A stretch of DNA of 7,443 nt. It comes from an uncultured Collinsella sp. Its GTDB lineage: Bacteria > Actinomycetota > Coriobacteriia > Coriobacteriales > Coriobacteriaceae. The notes beneath the pieces are model-generated. The model was given only the letters and a program-made list of their open reading frames with translations. It made no database searches and was not told the DNA's origin. The stretch lies in assembly GCA_947002045.1 (NCBI GenBank), contig CAMQJB010000068.1, positions 1 through 7,443 on the forward strand, read 5' to 3'. How positions within the stretch are numbered: position 1 is the stretch's first letter; each line of letters opens with the position of its first letter. The position numbers and the translations under genes are program-made. Shown piece by piece: positions 1-5,555 of this stretch.

Positions 1-584
1 GCCCCGGAGCGGGCGATCCCCCACGCCCCGCCGAACCCGGCGAGCAGCTCCAGCCACCGCCGGTCCGACAGGTCGACCGCGGCCTCGAGGGCCGGGCAGG
101 ACTCGAGCAGCACCGCGCGCAGGCGGTTCTTGTCCCTGGTCGCGCAGGCGACGACGTGGTCGCGCTGCGACGAGAGGGCGCGGGCGGCCTCGAGGGCCTC
201 GCCGCGGCCCGGGACCCCCGACAGGGAGTCCGGCACGCCCAGGGCGGTCCGCGCGATCACCGCGGCGTCGCGCTCGTCGGTCTTGGCCTCGCCGGCGAAC
301 AGGCCCGCGGCGCGGCTGGCGGCGAGGCCGGGCAGGTAGGCGACCCCGAGCCCCGCGGCGCGGGCCCGCCTCACGGCGAGGGACCCTATGTTGCGGAACT
401 GGTCGACGACGACGAGCGTGCCGGCGGGCGCGGAGGCGAACAGCGCGTCGAGCTCGGCCTCCCTGTTGCGGACGGGGGCGCTGTCCAGCACCTCCCCGTC
501 GCGGTCGATCAGGCAGGCCCAGTGCGATGACTTGCCGACGTCCAGGCCGAGCACGGCCGCGGGTCTGGTGGATGGCGCTTTCAC
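1..584 (-). CDS. IS110-family transposase, N-terminal part (runs off the left edge)
   Basis: Reading the minus strand from a GTG at 584-582 gives 194 uninterrupted codons to the window edge. An AAGGAT ribosome-binding site lies 6 bases upstream of the GTG, and this start puts LGLDVGKSSHWA at residues 12-23. The reading matches the RuvC-like DEDD domain of IS110-family recombinases: the first acidic residue is D15, the second is D61 in VVVDQ, and the KTDERDA block has D103 and D106. The D-Q form of the second motif, rather than E, is in my recollection common in actinobacterial members. The C-terminal domain with the catalytic serine (Transposase_20) would lie to the left of the window. The enzyme moves its element by RNA-guided recombination at a central dinucleotide, without target-site duplication. 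GC content is higher than in the neighbouring genes, consistent with transfer. The family call is secure. Whether the copy is intact cannot be seen here. Confidence 0.93.
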   Translation of the reverse strand, partial: MKAPSTRPAAVLGLDVGKSSHWACLIDRDGEVLDSAPVRNREAELDALFASAPAGTLVVVDQFRNIGSLAVRRARAAGLGVAYLPGLAASRAAGLFAGEAKTDERDAAVIARTALGVPDSLSGVPGRGEALEAARALSSQRDHVVACATRDKNRLRAVLLESCPALEAAVDLSDRRWLELLAGFGGAWGIARSG

Positions 585-599
585 GGTGGTATCCTTCCG

Positions 600-820
600 G
601 TAGTCGTTCGACCGGATGGCCTCCCCCTCGGCACTCACATTACCAGCCGCGGCACCTGCCCGGCACTTTCCTATCAGCCGTCGGGGGCGGCGCGCCCCGC
701 GCCGGCAGCACCCAACGGGCCCTCTCGGGGCAGGGACGTTCGGCCGTGCGCGGGCGCCCGGTCGGCGGCCCGTTCTGGGCGCGCCTCAATCGTAGCCCGA
801 GACGGTCCCGGGCTGACAAT
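600..820 (-). ncRNA. Candidate IS110 bridge RNA (guide RNA) region
   Basis: In IS110-group elements the non-coding DNA between the left end and the transposase gene encodes a bridge RNA with one loop reading target DNA and one reading donor DNA. This stretch has the right place, orientation and length. It is rich in GC self-complementarity, including a perfect 6-bp stem (794-799 with 809-814, 9-base loop) near the expected 5' end. On the minus strand GAACGTCC (741-734) is identical to the DNA just outside the proposed end (840-833), as expected of a left target guide. GTAATG (643-638) is complementary to the DNA just inside the end (833-828), as expected of a right donor guide. The order, target loop before donor loop, also fits. 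The matches are short (8 and 6 bases) and the ends of the RNA are approximate. Confidence 0.45.
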
Positions 821-936
821 TTCGACTGTAATGGACGTTCCTTTTATGCCGGCACCTTGGGACACTCCTTGGCATGGCCAGCCTGGCAAGTGTGCAGGAA
901 AAAGGAGTCATAAGAGGCCCGTTCCAAATGGGCTGG

Positions 937-1096
937 TTTCAAAAGTATGGCGGATTACGGGGCTGGACCTGTATTACTTAACCATGGGAAAAATCGCGAA
1001 ATTAAAACCGCAGGTAGATGGCTTGTCAAAAATTGAAAATGGCCGGTATGGATGGGGGTCTCCGAATCAGCCCCGTAATCCGGCATAGTTTTGAAA
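937..1096. repeat. Long inverted repeat, 29-bp arms around a 102-base centre
   Basis: The left arm (937-965) and right arm (1068-1096) are reverse complements at 27 of 29 positions. The two mismatches, at 945/1088 and 950/1083, are both G facing G on the plus strand. The outer ends of the arms read TTTCAAAA and TTTTGAAA. The 102-base centre (966-1067) is AT-richer than nearby genes and has no coding signal. The form suits a short non-autonomous palindromic element or a structured RNA. No transposase-specific ends or target duplication are visible, so its class is open. Confidence 0.8.
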
Positions 1097-1140
1097 TGGC
1101 ACTAAAGTAGGCACAAGCTAAATACCGATTCCAAGGATAG

Positions 1141-1203
1141 TTGCGGTGGAATAGTTCCTGGATGCCGGGGTTTTGGCGGAAATCAGGAACTATTTCACCG
1201 CAA
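1141..1203. repeat. Inverted repeat with 20-bp arms and 23-base loop
   Basis: The left arm TTGCGGTGGAATAGTTCCTG (1141-1160) pairs with CAGGAACTATTTCACCGCAA (1184-1203) at 19 of 20 positions. The one mismatch (G1149 with T1195) would be a G-U pair in plus-strand RNA, and the next outer pair (1140/1204) is also G-T. The hairpin lies about 50 bases past the stop codon of the minus-strand operon. It has no T-run on either side, so it is not a standard intrinsic terminator. It may be a repeat family member or an RNA-stabilising 3' structure. Confidence 0.75.
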
Positions 1204-1223
1204 TTGAAGAGGGCTGGGTGGAT

Positions 1224-1249
1224 GGCGGGGTAGCTAAAAGAGCCCCGTC
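1224..1249 (-). terminator. Weak hairpin just past the operon's stop codon
   Basis: GGCGGGG (1224-1230) and CCCCGTC (1243-1249) form a 7-bp stem with one G-T pair and a 12-base loop, directly downstream of the TAG at 1253-1251. An overlapping 8-bp inverted repeat, GTAGCTAA (1230-1237) with TTAGCTAC (1255-1262), could compete with it. There is no U-tract in the minus direction, so termination here is only a positional guess. Confidence 0.25.
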
Positions 1250-1250
1250 C

Positions 1251-1661
1251 CTAATTAGCTACTTGGGCTCGGTTGATGTCCATGCTGGCGATGAGGTTGA
1301 TGCTGGTGTCGAGGAGGTCTTCCAGTACGACGTCGCCCATGCGGATGGGGGCGTTGACGACCAGGCCTCGGATGAGGTTCATGGCTTGGGCGTGGAGTTC
1401 TAGCGGGATGGCCTTGGCGGTGCGGACAGGCAGCAGCGTCTCGTCGCCGCCAGATACTGCTACGGTAGTGGTGAGCACGCGCATGGGGCAGGTGAGCTCC
1501 TGATGTGCAAACTTATCACCTCGTGGGCAACTGTTGCCGGTCACTGAGTGCACCTCTACCACGGCGCCGTCTGCGTCGCGCTCCACCTCTACGGTCAGGA
1601 GACACTCGGATGGGCAGGTGGTGCAGTTGAACTGCAGCGTTTCGATCGCGTTTATGCTCAT
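1251..1661 (-). CDS. DUF1667 Cys-rich protein, third gene of the GlpA-like cluster
   Basis: This 136-residue protein starts at ATG 1661-1659, 4 bases past the stop of the preceding gene, with AGAGG 9 bases upstream. A longer frame from 1712 would overlap that gene and add an unrelated N-terminus, so it was not chosen. Cysteines C13, C16 and C20 form a CxxCPxxC block. C45 lies in GNSCPRG, and C58 in LTCPMRVLTTTV, the usual DUF1667 layout. There is no signal peptide or membrane segment. The family is of unknown biochemical function. It regularly sits beside GlpA-like and NAD(P)/FAD oxidoreductase genes, which suggests an iron-sulfur electron-transfer subunit equivalent to what GlpC does in Escherichia coli. 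That role is inference from the cysteines and the neighbourhood. The family call is confident. Confidence 0.85.
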   Translation of the reverse strand: MSINAIETLQFNCTTCPSECLLTVEVERDADGAVVEVHSVTGNSCPRGDKFAHQELTCPMRVLTTTVAVSGGDETLLPVRTAKAIPLELHAQAMNLIRGLVVNAPIRMGDVVLEDLLDTSINLIASMDINRAQVAN

Positions 1662-1665
1662 GGCC

Positions 1666-3036
1666 TTACGCCTCTTCAACGGGGTCGACGGACAGGACAA
1701 TCTCGCTAACACCCAGGTCGAGTGCGCGCTGGATTACCTTTGCCGGCAGCGGGAAGCTTTCCATTACGCTCGGTTTAAACGGGCAGACCTTGCCTGCATA
1801 CAGTTCCTCGCCGCCTGCCAGAATGCGCACGCGGGCGGCGTTGACCGGTCGGCATACGCGGAAGTTGAGTTTGGTGAGTGCCACAGCCGTAATGCGTCCC
1901 GGCAGCGCGTAGCCCGCAATGCCGGCGGGGGAGACCGTGAGCTGGCAGCCTGGGCCCGCAGCGTCCGCATCGGCCACAGCACCACAGACCAGTGCGTACG
2001 CCGCCGCAGCTGCGCCAGCCCTCTCGGACTCGGTCGTCACGTTGTCGGCCAGGTCGTGCACGTGCAGCACGTTGCCGCAGGCAAAGATACCCGGCACACC
2101 CGTCTGCAGACTCTGGTCCACCACGGCGCCGCGCGTGCGCGGGTCAAGCTCTACGCCCGCGGCAACCGAAAGCTCATTCTCGGGAATCAGGCCTACCGAA
2201 AGCAGCAGCGTGTCGCACGGAACAATGCGCTCGGTCCCCGAAATGGGCGCCAGGCGCTCGTCGACTTGGCTCACCTCGACGGCTTCCACGCGGTCGTGCC
2301 CGATCACGCGCGTGACTGTGGTGGACAGATGCAGCGGAATTCCAAAGTCGTCCAGGCAGTTTTTTACATTGCGGCGCAGACCGTTGGCGTACGGCATGAG
2401 CTCGTACACGCCTTCGACCGAAATCCCCTCGAGCGTGCAGCGACGTGCCATGATCAGCCCGATATCGCCCGAGCCCAAAATGACGGCGCGCGAGCCGGGT
2501 TTGAGGTTTTCGATATTGATGTATCGCTGTGCTAGGCCGGCCGTAAACATGCCGGCGGGACGGCTGCCGGGGATCTTGATCTCGCTGCGGGTGCGCTCGC
2601 GGCACCCCATGGCAAGGACGACCACGCGTCCGGTGAGTTGCAACATGCCGGCGGGGCTCATGAGCGTGACGGTGTGGGCTTCGGCGTCGTTCGCGTCCGG
2701 AGCGTCCGAGGCCTCATCAATCCCAAGCACCATACTGTCCAAGAACAGCGCAATGTCGGTTGCGTGCACCTGGTCGATAAAGCGCTGCGCGTATTCGGGA
2801 CCGGTGAGCTCCTGTTTAAAGTGCGACAGGCCAAAGCCGGGGTGGATGCACTGGCGGAGGATTCCGCCCAGGTGCTGTTCGCGCTCCACGATGGCCACGC
2901 GCGCTCCGGCCTTATGCGCGGCCAGCGCGGCCGCCATGCCGGCAGGTCCGCCGCCGATAACGACTACTTCGAAGGCTTGCGTTTGTATGGCTTCTACGAC
3001 GCCGCAATCAATCGCGCTCGATTTGAATTCCGCCAT
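1666..3036 (-). CDS. NAD(P)/FAD-dependent oxidoreductase, second gene of the GlpA-like cluster
   Basis: This protein has 456 residues. Its start ATG at 3036-3034 is one base past the stop of the GlpA-like gene, with AGGGGGTG inside that gene's end, so translation is probably coupled. The FAD-binding Rossmann motif is GGGPAG (28-33) with its acidic partner E51, followed by GGILRQC (57-63). A second dinucleotide-binding motif, GSGDIG (188-193), should bind NAD(P)H. CGN at 320-322, in PGIFACGN, is the usual flavin-contacting segment near the end of such proteins. The thioredoxin-reductase redox CxxC pair is absent. The architecture is that of COG0446-type oxidoreductases paired with GlpA-like and DUF1667 proteins. 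It probably passes electrons between the substrate-oxidising flavoprotein and NAD(P) or another acceptor. The first 20 residues are an extension without known motifs. The exact acceptor is unknown. Confidence 0.9.
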   Translation of the reverse strand: MAEFKSSAIDCGVVEAIQTQAFEVVVIGGGPAGMAAALAAHKAGARVAIVEREQHLGGILRQCIHPGFGLSHFKQELTGPEYAQRFIDQVHATDIALFLDSMVLGIDEASDAPDANDAEAHTVTLMSPAGMLQLTGRVVVLAMGCRERTRSEIKIPGSRPAGMFTAGLAQRYINIENLKPGSRAVILGSGDIGLIMARRCTLEGISVEGVYELMPYANGLRRNVKNCLDDFGIPLHLSTTVTRVIGHDRVEAVEVSQVDERLAPISGTERIVPCDTLLLSVGLIPENELSVAAGVELDPRTRGAVVDQSLQTGVPGIFACGNVLHVHDLADNVTTESERAGAAAAAYALVCGAVADADAAGPGCQLTVSPAGIAGYALPGRITAVALTKLNFRVCRPVNAARVRILAGGEELYAGKVCPFKPSVMESFPLPAKVIQRALDLGVSEIVLSVDPVEEA

Positions 3037-3037
3037 C

Positions 3038-4491
3038 CTAGCGCACCCCCTTCAACGGTCCCTCAACCAGCCAAGATCCGGTATCCTCCAACAGCACCTC
3101 GCTGGGGTCGCAGCCCAGCTCGCGGGCAAGAATCGTCACTACACGGCTCTGGCAAAAGCCGCTTTGGCACCGGCCCATGCCGGCGCGACAGCGGCGCTTG
3201 ACGCCTTCGACCGAGACCGCGCCTGGCTGGCGTCGGATCGCGGCCACGATCTCGGCCTCGGGCACCGTCTCGCAGCGGCAGACAATCTGGCCCCACGCGG
3301 GATCGGACTCGATCAGCTCCTCCTTGCGCGCCAGCGATATGCGGTCAAAATCGTCCGGCGCGCGGCGAATTGGGTTCCAGTCCGTCCGCTCGTGCAGCTC
3401 CGCGCCCGCATCGCGCAGCACCTGCTCCATGCACTCGGCAATTGCCGGCGCGCTCGCCACGCCCGGCGACTGTATGCCCGCTGCCTGGAACAGCCCCGGC
3501 ACCACGGCTGACTGTCCAATAAAGAAGTCGTTCGTTCCCTGAATGACCGGACGCCCGCCGGCAAATGCGCGCACCACACGTCGCGTATCCAGATCGGGCA
3601 CCAGCTTGCGCGCGCCGGTCAGCAGCGCGTTCACATCGCTTGCATAGGTCTGCGTGTCGCCCGGCTCGCGCACGGCGGCCGTCGCAGTGATCACGGTGTT
3701 GCCGTGTACGGTGCCTGTCACGATAACGCCCTTCGACACCGGCGTCGGCACGGGGTAGAGCGGCATGAGCGTGCGCGGCTCCTTGTCCAGCACCACGATG
3801 TTGCCCTGACGCCAGACCATCTGGAACTCCTCGGCACCCGCCATATGCGAGATGTCGGCGGCGCCGTTGCCCGCGGCGTTTATCAGATAGCGGCAGCGCA
3901 CGTTGCCCACTGGGGTCGCCAGCGTAAAGCGCGCGTCGTCGCCTGAGCCCGCGACTTCAATCGCTTCCACCGATGCGGAGCGCATAAACGTCACCCCGTT
4001 GGCCACGGCGTTCTCCAGCGCGGCGATGGCAACCTCAAACGGGTCGACAAACCCAGTCGAGGGGCACCACAACGCGCACGTTGCATCGGCACTGGCGCGC
4101 GGCTCTAATTCGTGGATGCGGTCGGGTCCGACGATCGACAGCTCGGGCACGCCGTTGATATGACCGTTGCACCGCAGCTGCTCCAGATGCGTGCGGTCCT
4201 TGTCGTTAAACCCCAGCACCATCGACCCGGTGCGGCGGAACAGAAAGCCCAGCTCCTGGGCCCACGTGCCGTAAAGCTCGCAACCTCGGGCATTGATCTG
4301 TGCCTTGACCGTGCCCGGTGCCGGATCGTAACCGGCGTGCACCAGGCCGCCATTGGCCTTCGATGCGCCCAGCGCAATATCATTAGCCGCCTCGACCACG
4401 CAAATGGACAGGTCAAACCGCGCGAGCTGCCGCGCGATGGCGCATCCGGTGATGCCCGCGCCGACATCGCGATATCAAACGTTTCTGTCAC
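3038..4491 (-). pseudogene. glpA: GlpA-like FAD dehydrogenase with BFD-like [2Fe-2S] domain, frameshifted near the N-terminus
   Basis: From GTG 4491-4489 (GGAGG upstream) the frame reads MTETFDIA, then loses register at about 4466. One base down, the other frame continues with VGAGITGCAIARQL and stays open to TAG at 3040-3038. Restoring one base gives about 484 residues, a normal length: the GAGITG FAD motif at 11-16 with acidic E34, a DAO-type body with GGLVHAGYD, and a BFD-like C-terminus. There a CRC pair lies at about 405/407 and CRAGMGRCQSGFC at about 435-447. The first start codon in the main frame is a GTG at 4399, past the FAD motif and without a ribosome site. As read, no flavin-binding protein can be made. 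The deletion is not in a homopolymer, so it could be a real mutation or an assembly error. The family oxidises glycerol-3-phosphate or a similar hydroxy-acid, and the substrate is inferred from the gene trio. Confidence 0.85.
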
Positions 4492-4898
4492 AGTGCCTCC
4501 CAGACGAGTTGACAGGCCGTCAATAAGACTATCCTACGGTTCGCACACCCCCAGTGCGGCGGCAATGCGGCGAACAGCCCCGCAACACCCGCCAACGGCA
4601 GACGAGGGGAGACCCGGCAACGCCGACAAGCTCGTCTGAAGACAACTACGGCAACCGTTCGTCTCGATCTGTAACAATTAGATGAGGATTTGGGTTCCAG
4701 ATGTTACAGATTGAGACGTTTGCCAGGCGGCCCCTCTGTTCGTCTCGATCTGTAACATCTGGACCCGGATTTCGCTCCCACCTGTTACAGATTGAGATGT
4801 TTGTGTCCGCGCCAGCCCCGTACCCAGCCGTGGTCCCATATAAACAAACCCCGTGGTAAACTTGACCGGACTGTAAATATTCCGAAAGGTACACCTCA
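4492..4898. other. Divergent intergenic region with repeats and presumed promoters for both sides
   Basis: The GlpA-like gene leaves to the left and the zinc-ribbon gene to the right, so promoters for both should lie here. On the left side I see a small dyad, TTGAC-N5-GTCAA (4509-4523), 18 bases before the GTG, and a possible minus-strand -10 TAGGAT (4536-4531) without a good -35. On the right, TATAAA (4839-4844) and TAAATAT near 4874 are possible -10 boxes, also without clear -35 partners. CAGACGAG occurs twice (4501-4508, 4599-4606), with its reverse complement at 4631-4638. The main content is the tandem palindrome at 4660-4799. No convincing gene is present. Confidence 0.5.
4660..4799. 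repeat. Two tandem copies of a 59-bp palindromic unit, 81-bp period
   Basis: Each copy has a 17-bp left arm CGTCTCGATCTGTAACA (4660-4676 and 4741-4757), a 25-base centre, and a right arm TGTTACAGATTGAGAYG (4702-4718 and 4783-4799). Arms within a copy pair at 16 of 17 and 15 of 17 positions, and every mismatch is G-T, so plus-strand RNA would be fully paired. The two centres differ but share GGATTT at the same offset. The right arm of copy 1 with its flank (4692-4718) also pairs with the left arm of copy 2 with its flank (4741-4766) over about 26 bp with one bulge and one G-T. This allows an alternative fold. The function is unknown. Confidence 0.88.
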
Positions 4899-5330
4899 AT
4901 GTCCAAATACATCAACGAGCTCATGTCACCGCAGCTTATGGGCGTCATCTATGCCTTCGCGGGCTTTATCATCGCCCTGTACGTGCTGTCGGTCGTCTAT
5001 GTGTTCATCGACGCTCGCCGCCGCGGCGCCAGCGCCTACGTGGCATGGGGCATCATCGCCCTGATCCCGTTTGTGGGCCTCATCGCCTACCTGGTCCTGC
5101 GCCCGCACTCCTACGCGGCCGACCGCGAGGAGCAGGAGCTGGACATGGCCCTGCGCGAGCGCCAGCTTGCCCAGTACGGCACCTGCCCGCAGTGCGGCGC
5201 GCCCATCGAGAAGGACTTTGTCGTCTGCCCGGTGTGCGACACTCAGGTTCGCAACGTGTGCCCCAGCTGCCATCGCCCGCTCGACGCGCACTGGAAGGTC
5301 TGCCCCTACTGCCGAACTCGCATCCAGTAA
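4899..5330 (+). CDS. Small membrane protein with a C-terminal double zinc ribbon
   Basis: This 143-residue protein starts at ATG 4899, with GAAAGGT about 9 bases upstream. Two hydrophobic segments (about 12-37 and 46-68) flank a short basic loop, DARRRG. The second segment, AWGIIALIPFVGLIAYLVLRP, resembles the PLDc_N-type membrane anchor found at the front of cardiolipin synthases. A charged linker (about 74-92, probably helical) follows. Two four-cysteine zinc ribbons complete the protein: C96/C99 with C110/C113, and C121/C124 with C135/C138. The basic loop between the segments suggests by the positive-inside rule that it faces the cytoplasm, which would put the N-terminus and ribbons outside. 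However, zinc ribbons of this type are normally cytoplasmic, so the orientation is uncertain. No enzymatic residues are visible. Possible roles are a membrane-tethered regulator or scaffold, and I do not recognise a named gene. It is upstream of thrS but separated from it by a hairpin and a promoter. Confidence 0.86.
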   Translation: MSKYINELMSPQLMGVIYAFAGFIIALYVLSVVYVFIDARRRGASAYVAWGIIALIPFVGLIAYLVLRPHSYAADREEQELDMALRERQLAQYGTCPQCGAPIEKDFVVCPVCDTQVRNVCPSCHRPLDAHWKVCPYCRTRIQ

Positions 5331-5425
5331 CGCATCCATCGCCGGGCCGGCGTAAGCCACGGGCGTGCCGCAAGCACGCGCGCCCCGCAGCCCCGCCCCC
5401 ACACGATGAAGCATGCGTAGAAAAT

Positions 5426-5456
5426 CGCCCGCCGTGCCATTAAGGTGCGGCGGGCG
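5426..5456 (+). terminator. GC-rich hairpin between the zinc-ribbon gene and thrS
   Basis: CGCCCGCCGTGCC (5426-5438) and GGTGCGGCGGGCG (5444-5456) form a 13-bp stem with two internal G-U pairs and an ATTAA loop. It is preceded by AAAAT and followed by CTTGTAT, so the U-tract is poor in the plus direction and somewhat better (ATTTTC) on the minus strand. It probably ends the zinc-ribbon transcript, perhaps incompletely. A smaller hairpin lies upstream at 5363-5379. Confidence 0.5.
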
Positions 5457-5457
5457 C

Positions 5458-5485
5458 TTGTATACCAAGGCAACCTGCCTATAAT
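5458..5485 (+). promoter_or_regulatory. thrS promoter, TTGTAT-N16-TATAAT
   Basis: A perfect -10 TATAAT (5480-5485) lies 16 bases from a partial -35 TTGTAT (5458-5463), which abuts the terminator-like hairpin. Transcription would start near 5492, giving a leader of about 64 bases. That is too short for a T-box riboswitch, the usual control of thrS in Firmicutes. Confidence 0.65.
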
Positions 5486-5529
5486 GATGCAAGTCAAAAA
5501 CGCCGAGCGCATCGCACGCACTTGCATCA
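5485..5529 (+). promoter_or_regulatory. Perfect 10-bp dyad at the thrS transcription start
   Basis: TGATGCAAGT (5485-5494) and ACTTGCATCA (5520-5529) are exact reverse complements with a 25-base spacer. The left half begins at the last base of the -10 box and covers the expected start site. The right half ends 8 bases before the GAGAGGAG ribosome-binding region (5537-5544). It could be a repressor operator. If transcription starts a little upstream of the prediction, it could instead be a leader hairpin controlling translation. Confidence 0.4.
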
Positions 5530-5555
5530 GGCATCCGAGAGGAGAAAACATACCC

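Larger units (their letters stand above)
1..833 (-). mobile_element. IS110-group insertion sequence, left end and 5' half
   Basis: The element consists of the transposase gene plus about 250 bases of GC-rich non-coding DNA upstream of its GTG. A long 5' non-coding end places it in the IS110 group; IS1111-group members carry the long non-coding end downstream of the gene. IS110-group elements have no clear terminal inverted repeats, so the outer end cannot be read directly. It is placed near 833 for two reasons. Composition changes from very GC-rich to AT-richer at about 815-835. In addition, an outside match (833-840) and an inside match (828-833) to internal segments meet at that base. The error on this boundary may be some tens of bases. 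The right end lies outside the window. Confidence 0.72.
834..1250. other. Gene-free repeat-bearing intergenic stretch
   Basis: This stretch lies between the proposed insertion-sequence end and the stop codon of the DUF1667 gene. Only short open frames occur, at 831-1088 and 1173-1403 on the plus strand. Neither has a convincing ribosome-binding site or a recognisable domain, and both run through inverted repeats. The content I can support is the two long inverted repeats described separately, a small GCCC/GGGC hairpin at 917-933, and a weak hairpin just past the operon's stop codon. Segment 834-916 shows a 7-bp inverted pair (ACTCCTT at 864-870 with AAGGAGT at 902-908) and nothing else I recognise. 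Confidence 0.6.

Noticed and set aside
831..1088. An 85-codon plus-strand frame, with another at 1173-1403.
   Set aside because: There is no ribosome-binding site or domain. The first contains nearly the whole 29-bp inverted repeat, and the second overlaps the end of the DUF1667 gene.
1666..3036. Thioredoxin reductase.
   Set aside because: The two dinucleotide-binding motifs fit the superfamily, but the redox-active CxxC is missing and the neighbours point to the GlpA-like cluster.
1919..3511. A 530-codon plus-strand open frame, and a 333-codon one at 1534-2535.
   Set aside because: Both run antisense through the well-supported FAD oxidoreductase and GlpA-like genes, and their products have shadow-type composition and no motifs.
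4105..4491. A 128-residue product from the authentic GlpA-like GTG.
   Set aside because: Only the first 8 or so residues are real. After the frameshift the sequence is an out-of-frame reading of the gene, so it is a truncation by-product and not a separate gene.
4660..4799. A CRISPR-like array (repeat, variable centre, repeat).
   Set aside because: The repeated arms alternate in orientation and there are only two units. The variable centres also share bases, so these are palindromes and not repeats with acquired spacers.
4646..4948. A 100-codon minus-strand frame with internally repeated peptides.
   Set aside because: The peptide repeats simply reflect the two palindromic DNA units, and the frame overlaps the start of the zinc-ribbon gene.
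5331..5555. A T-box riboswitch ahead of thrS.
   Set aside because: The promoter leaves only about 64 bases of leader, and I see no T-box consensus or specifier stem.
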